Position numbers and translations under genes: made by a program
Shown here: positions 15,910 through 27,373 of the stretch, one piece after another
Layout of the letters: the number at the start of each line of letters is the position of its first letter
Position numbering within the stretch: the first letter of the stretch is position 1
Source: Pseudofabraea citricarpa
Lineage: Eukaryota; Ascomycota; Leotiomycetes; Helotiales; Dermateaceae
Assembly: GCA_029641185.1 (NCBI GenBank)
Contig: JAPWGK010000004.1
Span: 992,001 to 1,056,000, forward strand
Direction of reading: 5' to 3'
Length of the DNA: 64,000 bases
Notes under the pieces: model-generated
Databases searched by the model: none
What the model saw: only the letters and a program-made list of their open reading frames with translations
What the model was told of the DNA's origin: nothing

Positions 15910-18092
15910 TCAAACCTCTTTCTCTGTAATGGCTGTCTTTTCAACAGTAGCTTCAACAGTATCTGTCATCAAATCCTTGACACCTTTCAGGCAAACAACC
16001 GCTACCATTGCAAGCACAACAAAAGGAATGATGGAAGCCCATGCCAAACGATACGCATGAGTATAAGCCCATTGACTGGCATCGATACTTTCAGCTAGAA
16101 TTTTATCATTGATACCAGGAACAAGAGCAATAGCCGTAGCGTTACCTGTTGCCATGCCTGCAAATAAGCTACCAACTGACATTTGGGGAAGACCAGCAGA
16201 GATTGCAGCCTTGGAAACATTTGGAATGAGAGTCGATGAAAGTTTGTTGTTGATAATGACATTAAGCACGGCGGAACCGAAAGCGCCTCCGATTGCACGG
16301 GCCGAAAATGCTACACCAGTTGCAGTGCTAAGATAGGCATGAGGGGCAGTAAATTGAACCAGTGCTACTAGTAGTGTCAAAGGCCCAGCCTGACCAATCC
16401 CAGCTGTAAAGGGTGTTAATAAAGGAACGTAGCTAGAAATCTAAAGCGTATAACTTACACAGGACATTGAATCCAATCTGGGCCTTGTCCATTGTCGGCT
16501 TAATGGTCGCATAGCAAATACAACTTTAAAATCGGATTAGAAAGGTACTGTCCTGAGATTTCTTTTTTAGAACGGAGAGGGCTCTTACACAATAAGGAAC
16601 AAAAGAAATGTGAATAGTAAAGGAGTTTTAAGATCCTTGTAGACAGTCGCATACCACCTGGGAATGTTAGCCAGGACAATCATTTTTGGCCGCCGAGGAT
16701 AATACTGACGTGATAGGAATTGAGGCAAAGATATTAACCAAATTGAAACTTAGCTGACGGATGGAAATTTTCCATGCATCATTTTCGAAGCCGAGATTAA
16801 GGACGATCTGAGGTGTGACACTGTTAACGGCACTGAAGAAGATCCATCTGGCATAGCATTAGTGAGGTTTCATATCCACAAGGACAAGCGATCTTACCCT
16901 TCAACAGCAAATGCGGCAACCGAAAGAGCAAAGTTTGGGCCACCTCTGAAGAATGCGTGCGCCACAATACCATCTGATCTACCTTTCCACTCGTATAAGC
17001 AGAATAGAAAGAACAAACCACCTCCAAGTCCGAGTGGTACTGCCACATGTAAGTTATCCCATTTATAGGTTCCTCCTGCCCAGTCAAGTGCTAGAAGCAT
17101 CAGGGTAGAGCTGCTGATAAAGAGTACAGATCCGATGGGATCACAAGCCCAAGCAATACTTCCAATAGACAATTTGGGTCGTTCGATCTTCTGGGGATGA
17201 TAGAAAGCAAGTAAACCAAGCGAGGAAGTGGCATGGAAGGCTGCTTGGAGCCAGAATGTGTTGCGCCACCCGCTTGCGCTAGCATTTGTGAGTCCACCAG
17301 ATCCGAGAACACCAATACTGTAGGTAAATGATTATTAATTATCTAATCTTCTGTCGCAACATATAGAAGAGATAGTAACACTTACAGACCACCCAAAGAA
17401 CCAGCTACGAAGGTGAATCCATTTGCCAGAGCCCGGTATTTCATGGGTAGAATTTCAGATGGAATTGCTTGAACCACACCGATAGTGCTCAAGGTAACAC
17501 CAATGAGAATTCCTCCCACAATAAGCATATTCATCGAGTCCGCTTTGGCCGACACAACTGAGCCTGCGAAGGCAATAAGGGGTGGCAACGAAGCAAGATA
17601 TTTTCGATCGATGACATCTGAGAGGCGGCCGACAATTGGTGATAGTGCAGCTTGAACAAGTAAAGGTCCCTAGTATCTATTAGCTTTTGATAAAACCACA
17701 GATTTTTAGTTCAAGAGTTCCATACTTGGATAACCCATCCAGCAATGGCTGGTTCGCCCAAATCCCTGATTATAAAGGCAATGATGCTTCCTGCTGCTAC
17801 TACCACATACACTTGGGTCATTACACTGTATACACTGTTAGCTACTATGATAACCTATTTCTAGGCGTGGATTTATGTATTCCGCAAGAAGTACTTACGC
17901 AAAACATGTGATTGCTACAACAACCCAAGATCTCCAGCTCAACTGGACTGCAAAACTCTCGCCGCGTGAAGCGCTAAATGACTCTTTAAATCCATCTGGA
18001 CTCGCAGGTGTTGAAGGGGATGAGGTGTCACCAGTCATTTTGATTGACCTGGTCGACTCCTGAATCTCTTCAGACTTCTCGAGAGAAGCCAT
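15910..18092 (-). CDS. MFS transporter, TRI12 / fungal efflux-pump type
   Basis: Plasma-membrane proton-coupled carrier. Eight exons on the minus strand: 17899-18092, 17726-17825, 17386-17669, 16898-17317, 16710-16847, 16589-16657, 16459-16523 and 15910-16403. Every junction keeps phase, and the total is 1764 nt, 587 residues, the size of 14-helix fungal MFS pumps. The soluble N-terminus (about 55 residues) is followed by hydrophobic helices. The conserved piece GRLSDVIDRKYLASLPPLIA is the loop 2-3 MFS motif in TRI12 (PF06609) form. The last exon has the typical GVAFSARAIGGAFGSAVLNVI. TRI12 relatives export trichothecenes or other small molecules, and some close families carry siderophores; the substrate here is not known. 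The next gene upstream codes for a rhodopsin-like membrane protein on the same strand. Confidence 0.88.
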
Positions 18093-19132
18093 CGTTGACT
18101 GAGGATCCTTGATAAACAATACTTTTCTTACGAGGTAAGTCGAACAACCCAGCCGAGCGAGAGAGTAGATATGAATTATAACTAAGAAATAAGTATTGAA
18201 TGAGAGGAAAGGGACTTGATCAGCACCTTTCTAGAAGATTTCTTCGACGACCTTATATGCAGGGCTTGCTTCAAAGCTGCAACGTCAACACGTGCGGCAC
18301 TCCTTTCCATCTGTCACCCATGTTGCTGGAACCAAACCCACGTTACCAAGAAAGGAAATCGACCGGAACGCATGGTTTGAATTTTGAATAAACTGACACA
18401 ATAACAAATCATAGCACCGCAGCATATTAGAAAGTTCAGATAAGGGCCATCCCTTGGATCGGCAGTTCATTGTGCTGGAGATTTGCCATACTCCCAAGGA
18501 TTCAAAGTTTGAGTGAGTTAAGAAGCATTTTAGGCTGATGTCTTCATGCATGGTCAGCCTTGATAAAGCAGCATGGTTTACAGTAGAGTTCAATTCACGG
18601 AGCTTACCTTTTTGTTCCCCAGTCACATCCTTGCGAAAGCATATTCAGGTCCCTGTTGCCCGGGAAGCACTCGGGTCTTGCCCCTAAACTCTAAAACCAA
18701 GGACGGGATGCTTTCCCAGCCTTGATTGTGCACGTCCGCTTGGCCGCACTGTCGGTGTCACTGGTAAGTGTTCTTAGCGATACGAGAAAGGAATCAATAA
18801 TACACTATTATTCTGCTGTTGGGAATGCATGGTCTGATGTTCAAGAAGTAAGATATATTATTAAAGTTATTAGAATAACCTTAGACCTTTAGATAAGGAC
18901 GTTAGGATAGACTTTGGTCACTTCGTTTAAATCTCGGGTTCGCTCGCTTAACTCGTATGACATGCGCCGCAGCTCACCATTGTTTCGTGGCTGCAGTGGC
19001 ATTCTAATGATTGTATTTCATAGCTGACTGCTGATAAGAGACTAGTATACACCGAAAAATCTTTGCAAAAATGCAGCATGAATGACACCTAGATGACCAT
19101 GTAAAAACGCTAAACAACGAACATTGGACCGC
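18093..19132. other. Intergenic region upstream of the TRI12-type MFS gene
   Basis: Holds the MFS promoter (right of 18092) and the 3' end of the rhodopsin-like gene. A GATA-type motif, TTCAGATAAG, occurs near 18433-18442, one base off the ATCWGATAA consensus. No gene found. Confidence 0.45.
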
Positions 19133-20549
19133 TCAGGCAACACCCGAGGCCTTTTGGGAAACGGGTGTAACCTTTTGTTCATACGGTTCCTGTACCACCG
19201 AGAACTCTACATTCATTTCAATCCTGCCCTGTGGCGGCATGATTCTGTCTTCACTCCCAGTGTCATCATTTTCAACCGCCACAGCTCGAGCGGAATAATT
19301 TTGATAAGATTTTCCATCACCAAGTGGAATCATCTGATGGCCATATCTCGATCCGAAAGCATTGTGACTGCTGTTGTTGTTCAAACTTGCTTTGCTTCGT
19401 TCGCGCGCAGCTCCGGTGAATAGAGGCTTCATTGCAGGTACAGAAGCACATATAATCGCAATGTTGGCTTCGATCATAGACCAGACATTTATCGGCACCC
19501 CGTCGTAAAATGGGTCTTCAGAGTCTGTAAAGACCTTGATCGTGTAAAGCCGAATGATACTGTTCAAGATTCAAATTAGTAAAGAAACCTTAGGAATTGA
19601 TGTTGGTTAAAAGAAAGAAGTCCGTACCTTGATATGCAGGAGAGTGAACCCATGCCGAAAATAATTATGAGAACAATCTTGTCTCTCATCGGTCTTTTGA
19701 TACCTAGTAAGGTCTTAATAGGAAGTAGCAGAACCCAGATATCTGCTATGATGTTGAAAGCTGCGGCGACTAAGATACGTGTCAATACAAAATCTTGAAT
19801 GTACATATTGGGAAACGGACAGTAGAAGTATACTTCCGTATTAATACAGGTACCCTTCACTTGACCAGTGAGGTCCCATACTTTCCTGGTAGGAATGCAT
19901 TGGAAGGCAGTCACAAATTGAGTTGCTATGTAGAATAATACAAGAACAATAATTGTGGCCAACGTCAGCTGTCGCAACTTTCCCCCGAATGTCGCTATCT
20001 GTGTTAGTCACATAATAAGCGCGCAAAGACAAAGAATGAGATCTTACCTAGCCTCAGATAAAAGCATAAGATTGATATTTTAATCGCTGTTACAACTGAG
20101 TTGTAGGTGAATTCGATCGCGAAAATCAACTGCGAAGTATTAGCGAAACAATAACATTTGATCCTGATCACTGCTGCTGACCTTCAAGATTGGAACCATA
20201 TCTTGTACATCGATGTCTGCTGTATGAAGCCCCATTCCAAAGCGCATCCCATACCCAATTTCAAAAAGATAGGCTCCTGTGAATAACTGTAATTGTAAGC
20301 AAGCTTTCCGACCACCTTTAATCGAACGTACCAATCCAAGTAACATCATCCAATCATCTGAACCAAGCCTACGCATTATCATGAATCTAGAGATGACTCT
20401 CAATACCACTGATACAGCTATAATTGAATAGTTGAGTTAGCGATTTAAAGGATAAACATAAGTGTTTGGCGCATACCTCCAAGGGTAGTCATCAGCACAG
20501 CGACAACAATCAACCCTTTCTGCCGACCATCATCAATCGAGCCCGCCAT
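19133..20549 (-). CDS. Fungal rhodopsin-like / SAT4-family integral membrane protein
   Basis: Seven exons (20477-20549, 20332-20417, 20182-20286, 20048-20129, 19821-19994, 19628-19769, 19133-19559) close to 1089 nt, 362 residues. The order of motifs follows the fungal rhodopsin-domain family (PF20684, once called SAT4): RRLGSDDWMMLLGL after helix 1, a G-rich extracellular stretch, a helix ending in FYLRL, and FNIIADIWVLLLPIKTL before the sixth helix. The C-terminal 100 residues are polar and cytosolic (SRYGHQMIPLGDGKSY). No CFEM domain precedes the helices. Despite the name, these proteins have no proven retinal binding or GPCR role. The 51-base intron at 19770-19820 has a weak donor (GTCCGT) and is in frame, so a form 17 residues longer is possible. 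Confidence 0.82.
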
Positions 20550-23500
20550 TTTAGGTGAAGATAGGCGGTGTTGTGCAGCCTCCGAGAATGTTGATCTCTT
20601 AGATCTCTAGGACGATCGAGGTCCACATTGAAGATATATCAAAGAATAAGAACCATCTTGCGTGGGTCAAGATGTCAGGCCGTGCGTCAAATATACTTTG
20701 CCAAACCTGGACTTCAACGCTTTTACAAACAGAGCTGTTGGCCCGACCTCGCAGTTCCTTGCGCGAGCCGAACGTGAAGTGTAAGAGAAACGCGGGGGGG
20801 ATGGGGGATGAGAGTACCCCGATTTAAGCGAGCCAGGCTTGATTTAGAGTTCAGCTATCATCATGGGTGCTAGGACGGGGGCTGCTTTGCCTTGACGCTT
20901 TCATCTCCCCGGAATTGCTCATGCCACCATACCCCTGACTCGAGGACCTTTGCGACAAATTCATTCGTTCTTTCATCACGCCAGCTCATAAGGCCAAGAT
21001 GGCGTGGATGGCTAGAAGCGCGGCCGTCCGCCACAACATCACTGGTGGAACAAAATCAAATCAACTGACGACATAACTTCGGGAAGCCTTTGTTGTCTTT
21101 GACACCAAAGTACACTACAAACGCCTTCATATTTTGGAATGGAATCCTTAGAACCCGATCCATTCCTAGGACTTATGGGATTTATGGCTGGAGACCATGG
21201 AGCATTAGATATGCTTCGTGTGTACAGCACTGCATACACTTTTTCACCGTACTAACTCGGTCAAATGGAACAGTCGGAAAAGAAACCTCAGGGATAGTTG
21301 CGCGAAGGAACTGGATACAGGGCTGGCCAGGGCTGATAACTACTAGTAGTCCAATCTCCTTCACAATGTAGCCAGTGGAAACCCTGCTTGTGGCCATGGC
21401 TTTTTGATGTCAACTCGAACCTTGAACCCTTTTTCTAGCGCTGTTCCATTCGATTTAGTGAATAATACAGCACCGAATAAGTATTTGAGAAGCTTCTACA
21501 GGACTAGGCAATCTACGGAGTAGCTTCCGCCAATAACCTGTCATAACTGACAACTCTCAAACGTACGATGAGGCTTTCTGCGGAGTAATCTAGAAGACAT
21601 GGGAAACCCAACAGGCCGGGTGATACCCAATACTTCACTCTGACTGGTGCAGCAAAGGGAGAGATAACAATTGGTCAGGACCCAGGTCCATGCTCTGCGC
21701 GAATTTCTTGAGACAAGCGATGAACTGGCATCTAGGAGTCTTGGGTAGCAGAAACTCTAACATGCTAGTAGAAGACGTTGTACAGTACAGAATCCCACGC
21801 TCGTCAACATTATCCGTATTTTCCACTTATCAGGTTATAGTTGCTAGCTGGAAAACTGCAGATCCGAGTAGGATCGATCATACGAGACGTCGACAGTAAA
21901 TTATCTATCCCATGTTCCAATGCCTTTGCACCTAGTATTATTTGACTCGCGACTTACTCTTATCTGGGAAAGCTGATTGAACTTCCTGTCTGGTAGAAGA
22001 ATGTATAAAAGCTAAGATTTACGTATTCTGGGTTATAAATTAAGTCTAGGCTGCTTATATAGAGATTCCCGTAAAAATTATGATCAAGGATCTGTCGATA
22101 ACAGTCATGTTCGAACTTTGGAAGGACATAGACAAGAGAATCGGATGCTACCGAGACAAGTTCTGCTGGTGAAAAGATTGTAGAATGTCTAAGACATTTC
22201 TGTTCCAAGGAAGTCGGTAAGCTTGGTGAGCGATGCAGGCATCTTTGTTACATCAACGGTTATAACAAGGATGTCCGGCCTGTTTCCCCGAGTACATTTG
22301 ACTTGAACTTGGAGAATTCTTGAGCAATGACTGAAACGGTAAATCGAGTCTGGATTCTGGTAGCGAAGCTCAGTATTGATTACCACTATTCGACATTTTT
22401 GGTACCGACTCTGTTTACATTTAAATGTGCATTCAAACTGAAATCTTAAGCCTCTCAAAAATTTAAGCAGTTTAGAATGTTTCTATAGTCTGTGTGATCA
22501 TGCCCAATGCCATTAAAGATCACAACTTTGATGTTTAAGGCAGTAGTACTGGAGCGTTTGATATATGCCGGGTTATTAGCTTCGTGATTCCAACCACTCC
22601 GGGAATGTCGAAACTTGTCGAAGAGAGACTCGCTGCATTACAGTATAAAATCCAAATAGGCAGGTAGTAAAATTGAAGGAAAGTTACAGCCGGGGAAGTA
22701 AAGGGGCGTAGAACTATTTGACTGGGTATAATGTTGCAGGGAAAAGATTTTGGTGGGAAGCCTAGTCTGAGTCTATCAATGAACACGCTATTGTATGCCT
22801 GAGTATCACAAGAACCTGGCAGTACGCTCTAGTTTGCTACAACCAACAAAACACCAAGGTAGAAGGGGAACACCTTTGTGCTTAGGCTATTTTTCGTTGT
22901 TTCAAATTTTTAAGATCATATCTTGACTGGATTTATTACGAGTTAATTAATATGTGAATAGAGAAACTAAACACAAAAGTATCTCATGGTGAAGTTAGAG
23001 GGCAGTCAAGTAGAACCCCTTTATGCTGCCCGGAAACAAAACTAGTTCATAGGGAAATCCTTATACCCGACAACAAGATAACAGATGGCAGCAGCATTGT
23101 TTTCGTGATTGGTTTATGGACGGTACAGTATTATATCAACAGCGCTGTGACGTATGTTAGAATAATAGAGATACTGGCTCTAGACGTAGATGTTTTTCTT
23201 GCAGTACCAGCAGTTCATGCACGCGGCGTCGCCTGAACAATAACGCGAAAAAGCAGATCACAAAACAATGAACAGCTAATATTGTGATCCCAGTAGTATT
23301 TTATGTCTCAAACAAATTCGTTGAATCTTAAATATCAGGACTAAATTGAGGTTTGGATGGCCAGGGAACTCACCTAACACGTCGTAGGAAATTACACAAG
23401 GTGGCCTGAGATGAGAACAAGAAAGTTTTAATAAAGGGAACTTCTGGTACTACTGTGTTAGGCATCAATTTACGTCACTTGATGTTTTGAAAGTTATGTC

Positions 23501-24240
23501 TGAAAAACAAGAGAAGGAAGAAGACAAAAAGGCTAACTACTAACATGCCAATTACTCGGTAACTTGATGCTAAAGATTTCAATCTTGTACCTCCAGCCAG
23601 CCTTTGTCGAAACATCCTCATCAAAGTTTCAAATTGTGGTATTGGCTATCTCCTCTTAAGCAGCTTTCGACTTCTCGCTCTGACGTAACTTCAGTATCCT
23701 CGAGACCCGAAAGTCATCTGTTCCATTTAGCAATGGAAACTGTGCACAGTTAGTTAGGTTAGTGAGTCGTTATTTGGTGCTCCTGCTACACTACTTTATC
23801 TATCCTTTGTCCATACGCAAATGAGGGCTATTTCCTTTTAAGGACACCTTTTCAGATTCATTTTTCGCTGATTGAAAAGAACGCAGATGATTAGTGTAAC
23901 TTGTTTCACAAGCTGCGCAGAAGGTTAGGAACGTATTCAAAAGCAACTCACGGAAGTAATTATTCGCAAAGACATCTGAAGAGCCAACGAAAATCGAGGT
24001 ACGACAACCTACACAGATATACTAGCCGTACAACGAGCTCAAAGATATAGAAAGATGTAGCCAACGAGGGGGGTCGTCGAAGGGAGCGAGGAACGCATTT
24101 ACAGCGGCAAAGGTAAGGAAACTGTGTAGTATCTTTAAAGCTAAAGCAGTGAAATAGGCGTAACCACACATATTCCCGCAACTGCATTGTAGGTAAGTCA
24201 TCGCATTACTCTTCACCACAAAATTCCATAAAATCAAATG
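20550..24240. other. Long gene-poor spacer
   Basis: About 3.7 kb with no gene I can support. The first 300 bases are the promoter of the rhodopsin-like gene. Short open frames near 21.1-21.4, 22.0-22.5 and 24.0-24.2 kb have no recognisable motifs. The minus-strand frame at 24022-24237 is hydrophobic and follows the small candidate gene at 24241-24423; it may be part of a longer gene whose exons I could not connect in phase. Confidence 0.45.
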
Positions 24241-24423
24241 CTAACAGAGTTTGAAAAGTGCAGTCAAAGTCGTAAAAAGCCCCGAAACCCCTCCGAATAC
24301 TTTCACGGCCCCGAACAAATAACCATTTCGAACACTAGTTCTCTAACAGCTTCGTAGCCCTTGTACCAAGTAGACTGGTGTTACAGAAATAGAACTTACC
24401 ACAACTTCATACCACCACGACAT
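24241..24423 (-). CDS. Possible very small spliced gene, 41 residues with one membrane helix
   Basis: Exons 24400-24423 and 24241-24342 are joined over a 57-base intron with a perfect GTAAGT donor and a GTTAG acceptor. The product begins MSWWYEVVRTSVRNG and continues into a glycine-rich hydrophobic stretch (FGAVKVFGGVSGLFTTLTAL), ending KLC. The frame also stays open for about 25 codons upstream of the ATG, so the gene might start earlier. Downstream, another hydrophobic frame follows, which could be a further exon. I do not recognise the product. Chance origin is quite possible at this size; transcript evidence would decide. Confidence 0.25.
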
Positions 24424-24910
24424 ATCCACGAACCAATTTGTATATTTACGAATTACAAAATCCAAACTTGCAATAATGGTGGTAGGGAGGAGCGAGTCAG
24501 AGTTTGTACCGAAGAAAAGGATGCAGAGAAGGGAAAATCAGTTCAGGTGCTTGCGATTTAGACTGGATATAAGTTCTGTCAGTAATATTGTAAAAGTTCG
24601 TAGAAAATTGATAAATGTTTGAATAAAACCTGTAAGTGCGTTACGGAGCGGTGTTATAACTGTCTGCAACACTGGAAAATTCTGAGCTCTACCTGTGATA
24701 TAACTCTACCCATGTTTAGCAAAAAAGAAAAGCAGTATATGGCACTTACTGTAATGGCATAGATCGAGTTTCTTCTATTAAAAAGGGTGTTCAGATGTTG
24801 ATTAAAAAATGATAATCATTTTCAAATTTATATACTTTGAAAGATAAGTGCAAATTAAAATCTGTTTTGAAGCAAGTCCTCTTTGAATCACAAAGTCAAA
24901 CCTCTGGACT
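24424..24910. other. Intergenic region
   Basis: AT-rich sequence between the small candidate gene and the 3' end of the siderophore transporter. Nothing else seen. Confidence 0.4.
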
Positions 24911-26974
24911 TTACCATACATTTCCCTTGGCTTGCTTTGTTTTACCCTCTTCCAATTTTCTAACATTGATATTCCTGCCCATGATTATGCAAATAAGCAA
25001 GAGAGGGGTGAAAGCGGCACCTGCAATGACCATCTTCCTCTGCACATTAGCATAAGCGGCAATTATAGCGTCTCGAATAGGGGAGCCCATGGGATACGAC
25101 TTTTGGACCACAATAGAGCCGTAAATAGTAGCCGCCATATTTTTACTGTCAACAGGCAAGTTGTTATATAGTGCAGTAGGAAGAACATTCGTCCACAATG
25201 CGCCAGCGATAGCAAGGCCAATAGCAGCACCAATAGAGCCGAACATGCCCCAGAGAGCCAGGGAAACAGCGATCTCCTGGTGGGTGACGGACGACATAAC
25301 AGCGAGTTGCGCAGTACTGGCCCAAATTCCACTCGATATGCCATTAAAGAGCTGGCACATAACGAGATACCCGACATGTGAATGGGGTGTACGGAAGTGG
25401 ATAAGAAGTGCAGTGCCAAGAACGCAGAAGGGCATTCCAACATAGGAGAGCCACTGGAATCGGCCGGTATAACGGATAAGGCTGTATCAAAGTATCAGTA
25501 AGTCAAGTAGTATACGACTTTGTAGATCAGAGGACTTACAGGCCAACAAATGGAGCGATGAATGATGACATAAGAGAGAAGGAGTTAAGGACATAGCCTG
25601 AATTTGTAATATTCAGATCATGTACAACCTGAAGATAGGATGAGTAATATGCATCCCAGCAGCTATGATTTCAAGATCAGTAAAACTACCAATAGAGAGA
25701 GCAATAAATGATACTCACAAGATCGATGTGAACATGATTCCATAAAGTAGACAAGCGCCCAAGATAGTCCGATCCATGAGAAACCTGAAGGGGAAGTATG
25801 CAACTGGGGCGAAATACTTTTCCCAAACGACGAATATCGCCAGTAAAACAGCTCCAAGAACAATCATGGCAATAATGTATCCTGTCTTCCATCCGTTGGG
25901 AGCAGTGTTTGCTAGATTGAATGGAAGGAGCAATAATGACCATCCGAACGTGGTAAGAAGCATTCCGATAGCTGTATAGGGGTAAAAATAAAGCGATTAG
26001 CAATCAAGACCCAAAACAAACTCATACAGGTACTAAATAAACTCACTATCAAATTGGACAAAATAATACTTGAACGATTCCCAGACACTGCGATCCTCGG
26101 CCTTGGCAGGGACAATGCCCATCTTCTTGGCCTTGCGCTGACTGTAGATGAAGGTGATAGCAACGGGAGTGCAGAAGGCCACCAAAATAATACAAAAGGC
26201 GCCAAATGCCCATCGGAAGTTGCTATGAACATAGAATAAGTCGGCAATTTTAGGACCGGCAAAAGTAGTAGCAATGGTGGGAGTGGAATTGATACCGAAC
26301 ATGATCATCCGGTTTTGTAGCGAAGTGATATCGGCCAGCATAACGTCGATAATGTATACCATTCCCAAATGACCAACCCAGTAAAGTGTGTGTGCTGCGG
26401 CGTACGTTTCTACATTCTGGCAGGTGGCCTTCATCACCATACCAATAACAATCAGTAGAAGCATGGCAAGGAAACCCTCGCATCGCCCCCAGATGTCAAT
26501 GATCTTCGCGATGGTGAGTTTTGATACACCACCGATAACGGAGGCGACAATGCTAGTAGTAGCCAGCAGTCCATGTTGGGAGAAGGCTGAAGTAACGTAG
26601 GGCGTGAGATTGCTCTGAACAGATTGAAGAAGCATATCGCAGAAAGTGACCAGGTAAAGTCTAATTAGAATTTCCGTTAGGACTTTTTACTGCTATTCGA
26701 TACAGTCATTTTGGAAGAATATAACATACAGAACGAACATCACCCAAAGTAACTTTTTGGACCATACAGTGGTGATAGCCTCAATCTGCTTAACACCATC
26801 TTGCTTGTAAATTCCGTCGTCGGACTCGGTCTTGGTGTCGTGTTCGTGGTCAGGGCCATCCCCTAGTTGGCGAATCTCAGGCTCATCACCGAGAATATGT
26901 TTCTCGATGTCATGTCCTACGCTTGAAGGGAGCTCGGCCGTCTGTTGCGGCATTGCTGCAGAAATGGTTGCCAT
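24911..26974 (-). CDS. Siderophore-iron transporter (MFS, ARN/SIT/Mir family)
   Basis: Imports ferric siderophores across the plasma or vesicle membrane with proton symport. Five exons (26730-26974, 26047-26660, 25719-25971, 25540-25662, 24911-25481) close to 1806 nt, 601 residues, the family's usual size. An acidic N-terminus of about 70 residues precedes the helices. Family hallmarks include QSVQSNLTPYVTSAFSQHGL after helix 1, IWGRCEGFLAMLLLIVIGM with WGR in loop 2-3, and the siderophore-carrier stretch SCWDAYYSSYLQVVHDLNIT-like FCWDAYYSSYLQVVHD across the fourth exon. The C-terminal half carries GYLVMCQLFNGISSG. Two SreA-type GATA motifs lie 320-400 bases upstream, fitting iron repression. 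No siderophore synthetase gene is in the window, so it may take up siderophores made elsewhere or by other organisms. Confidence 0.93.
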
Positions 26975-27292
26975 CGTGGTACTGCCGTGCTTTTAAAAGG
27001 ACTCTTGCCGAAGGTCGAATACAAGTAGAGGAGCAAGTAGATGATCAATCATGAGATGGCATAAAGACGATGCGATGGAATTTATAAGTGCGGTGTGCAG
27101 TGGTAAGAAAACAAAAATCTCATTCACAGTACTTTCCCATTTTCAGGGAGTTCGGGGACCATCTACCAACATGGCAGTAGCTCCAGAGACTCTGTATGCC
27201 ATGGATTGATGGCGGGGAATCGGAGTGAGGCACAGTAGTATTGAAGGCCGTTGTCGGTGGGGTTCTTATTTGCTTTTATCATATGATAGACG

Positions 27293-27301
27293 ATCTGATA
27301 A
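27293..27301 (+). promoter_or_regulatory. SreA-type GATA site ATCTGATAA
   Basis: Perfect match to ATCWGATAA, the extended consensus bound by fungal iron-repressor GATA factors (SreA/SRE/Urbs1). It lies about 320 bases upstream of the siderophore transporter start. Binding is inferred from motif and gene function. Confidence 0.6.
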
Positions 27302-27364
27302 CGTTTAAAGTGGGTATGGAAGGTTGTATGGTGTCAATTCTCGTATTTACCCAGTTATCAATCA

Positions 27365-27373
27365 ATCTGATAG
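27365..27373 (+). promoter_or_regulatory. Second SreA-like GATA site ATCTGATAG
   Basis: Matches ATCWGATAA except for the last base and still fits HGATAR. It sits 72 bases further upstream than the first site; a reverse-strand TGATAA lies just before it (27355-27360). Paired GATA sites are typical of iron-repressed siderophore genes. Confidence 0.45.

Noticed and set aside
15910..26974. A secondary-metabolite or siderophore gene cluster
   Set aside because: Two MFS carriers and a membrane protein lie near each other, but there is no NRPS, PKS, terpene synthase, oxygenase or acyltransferase gene in the window.
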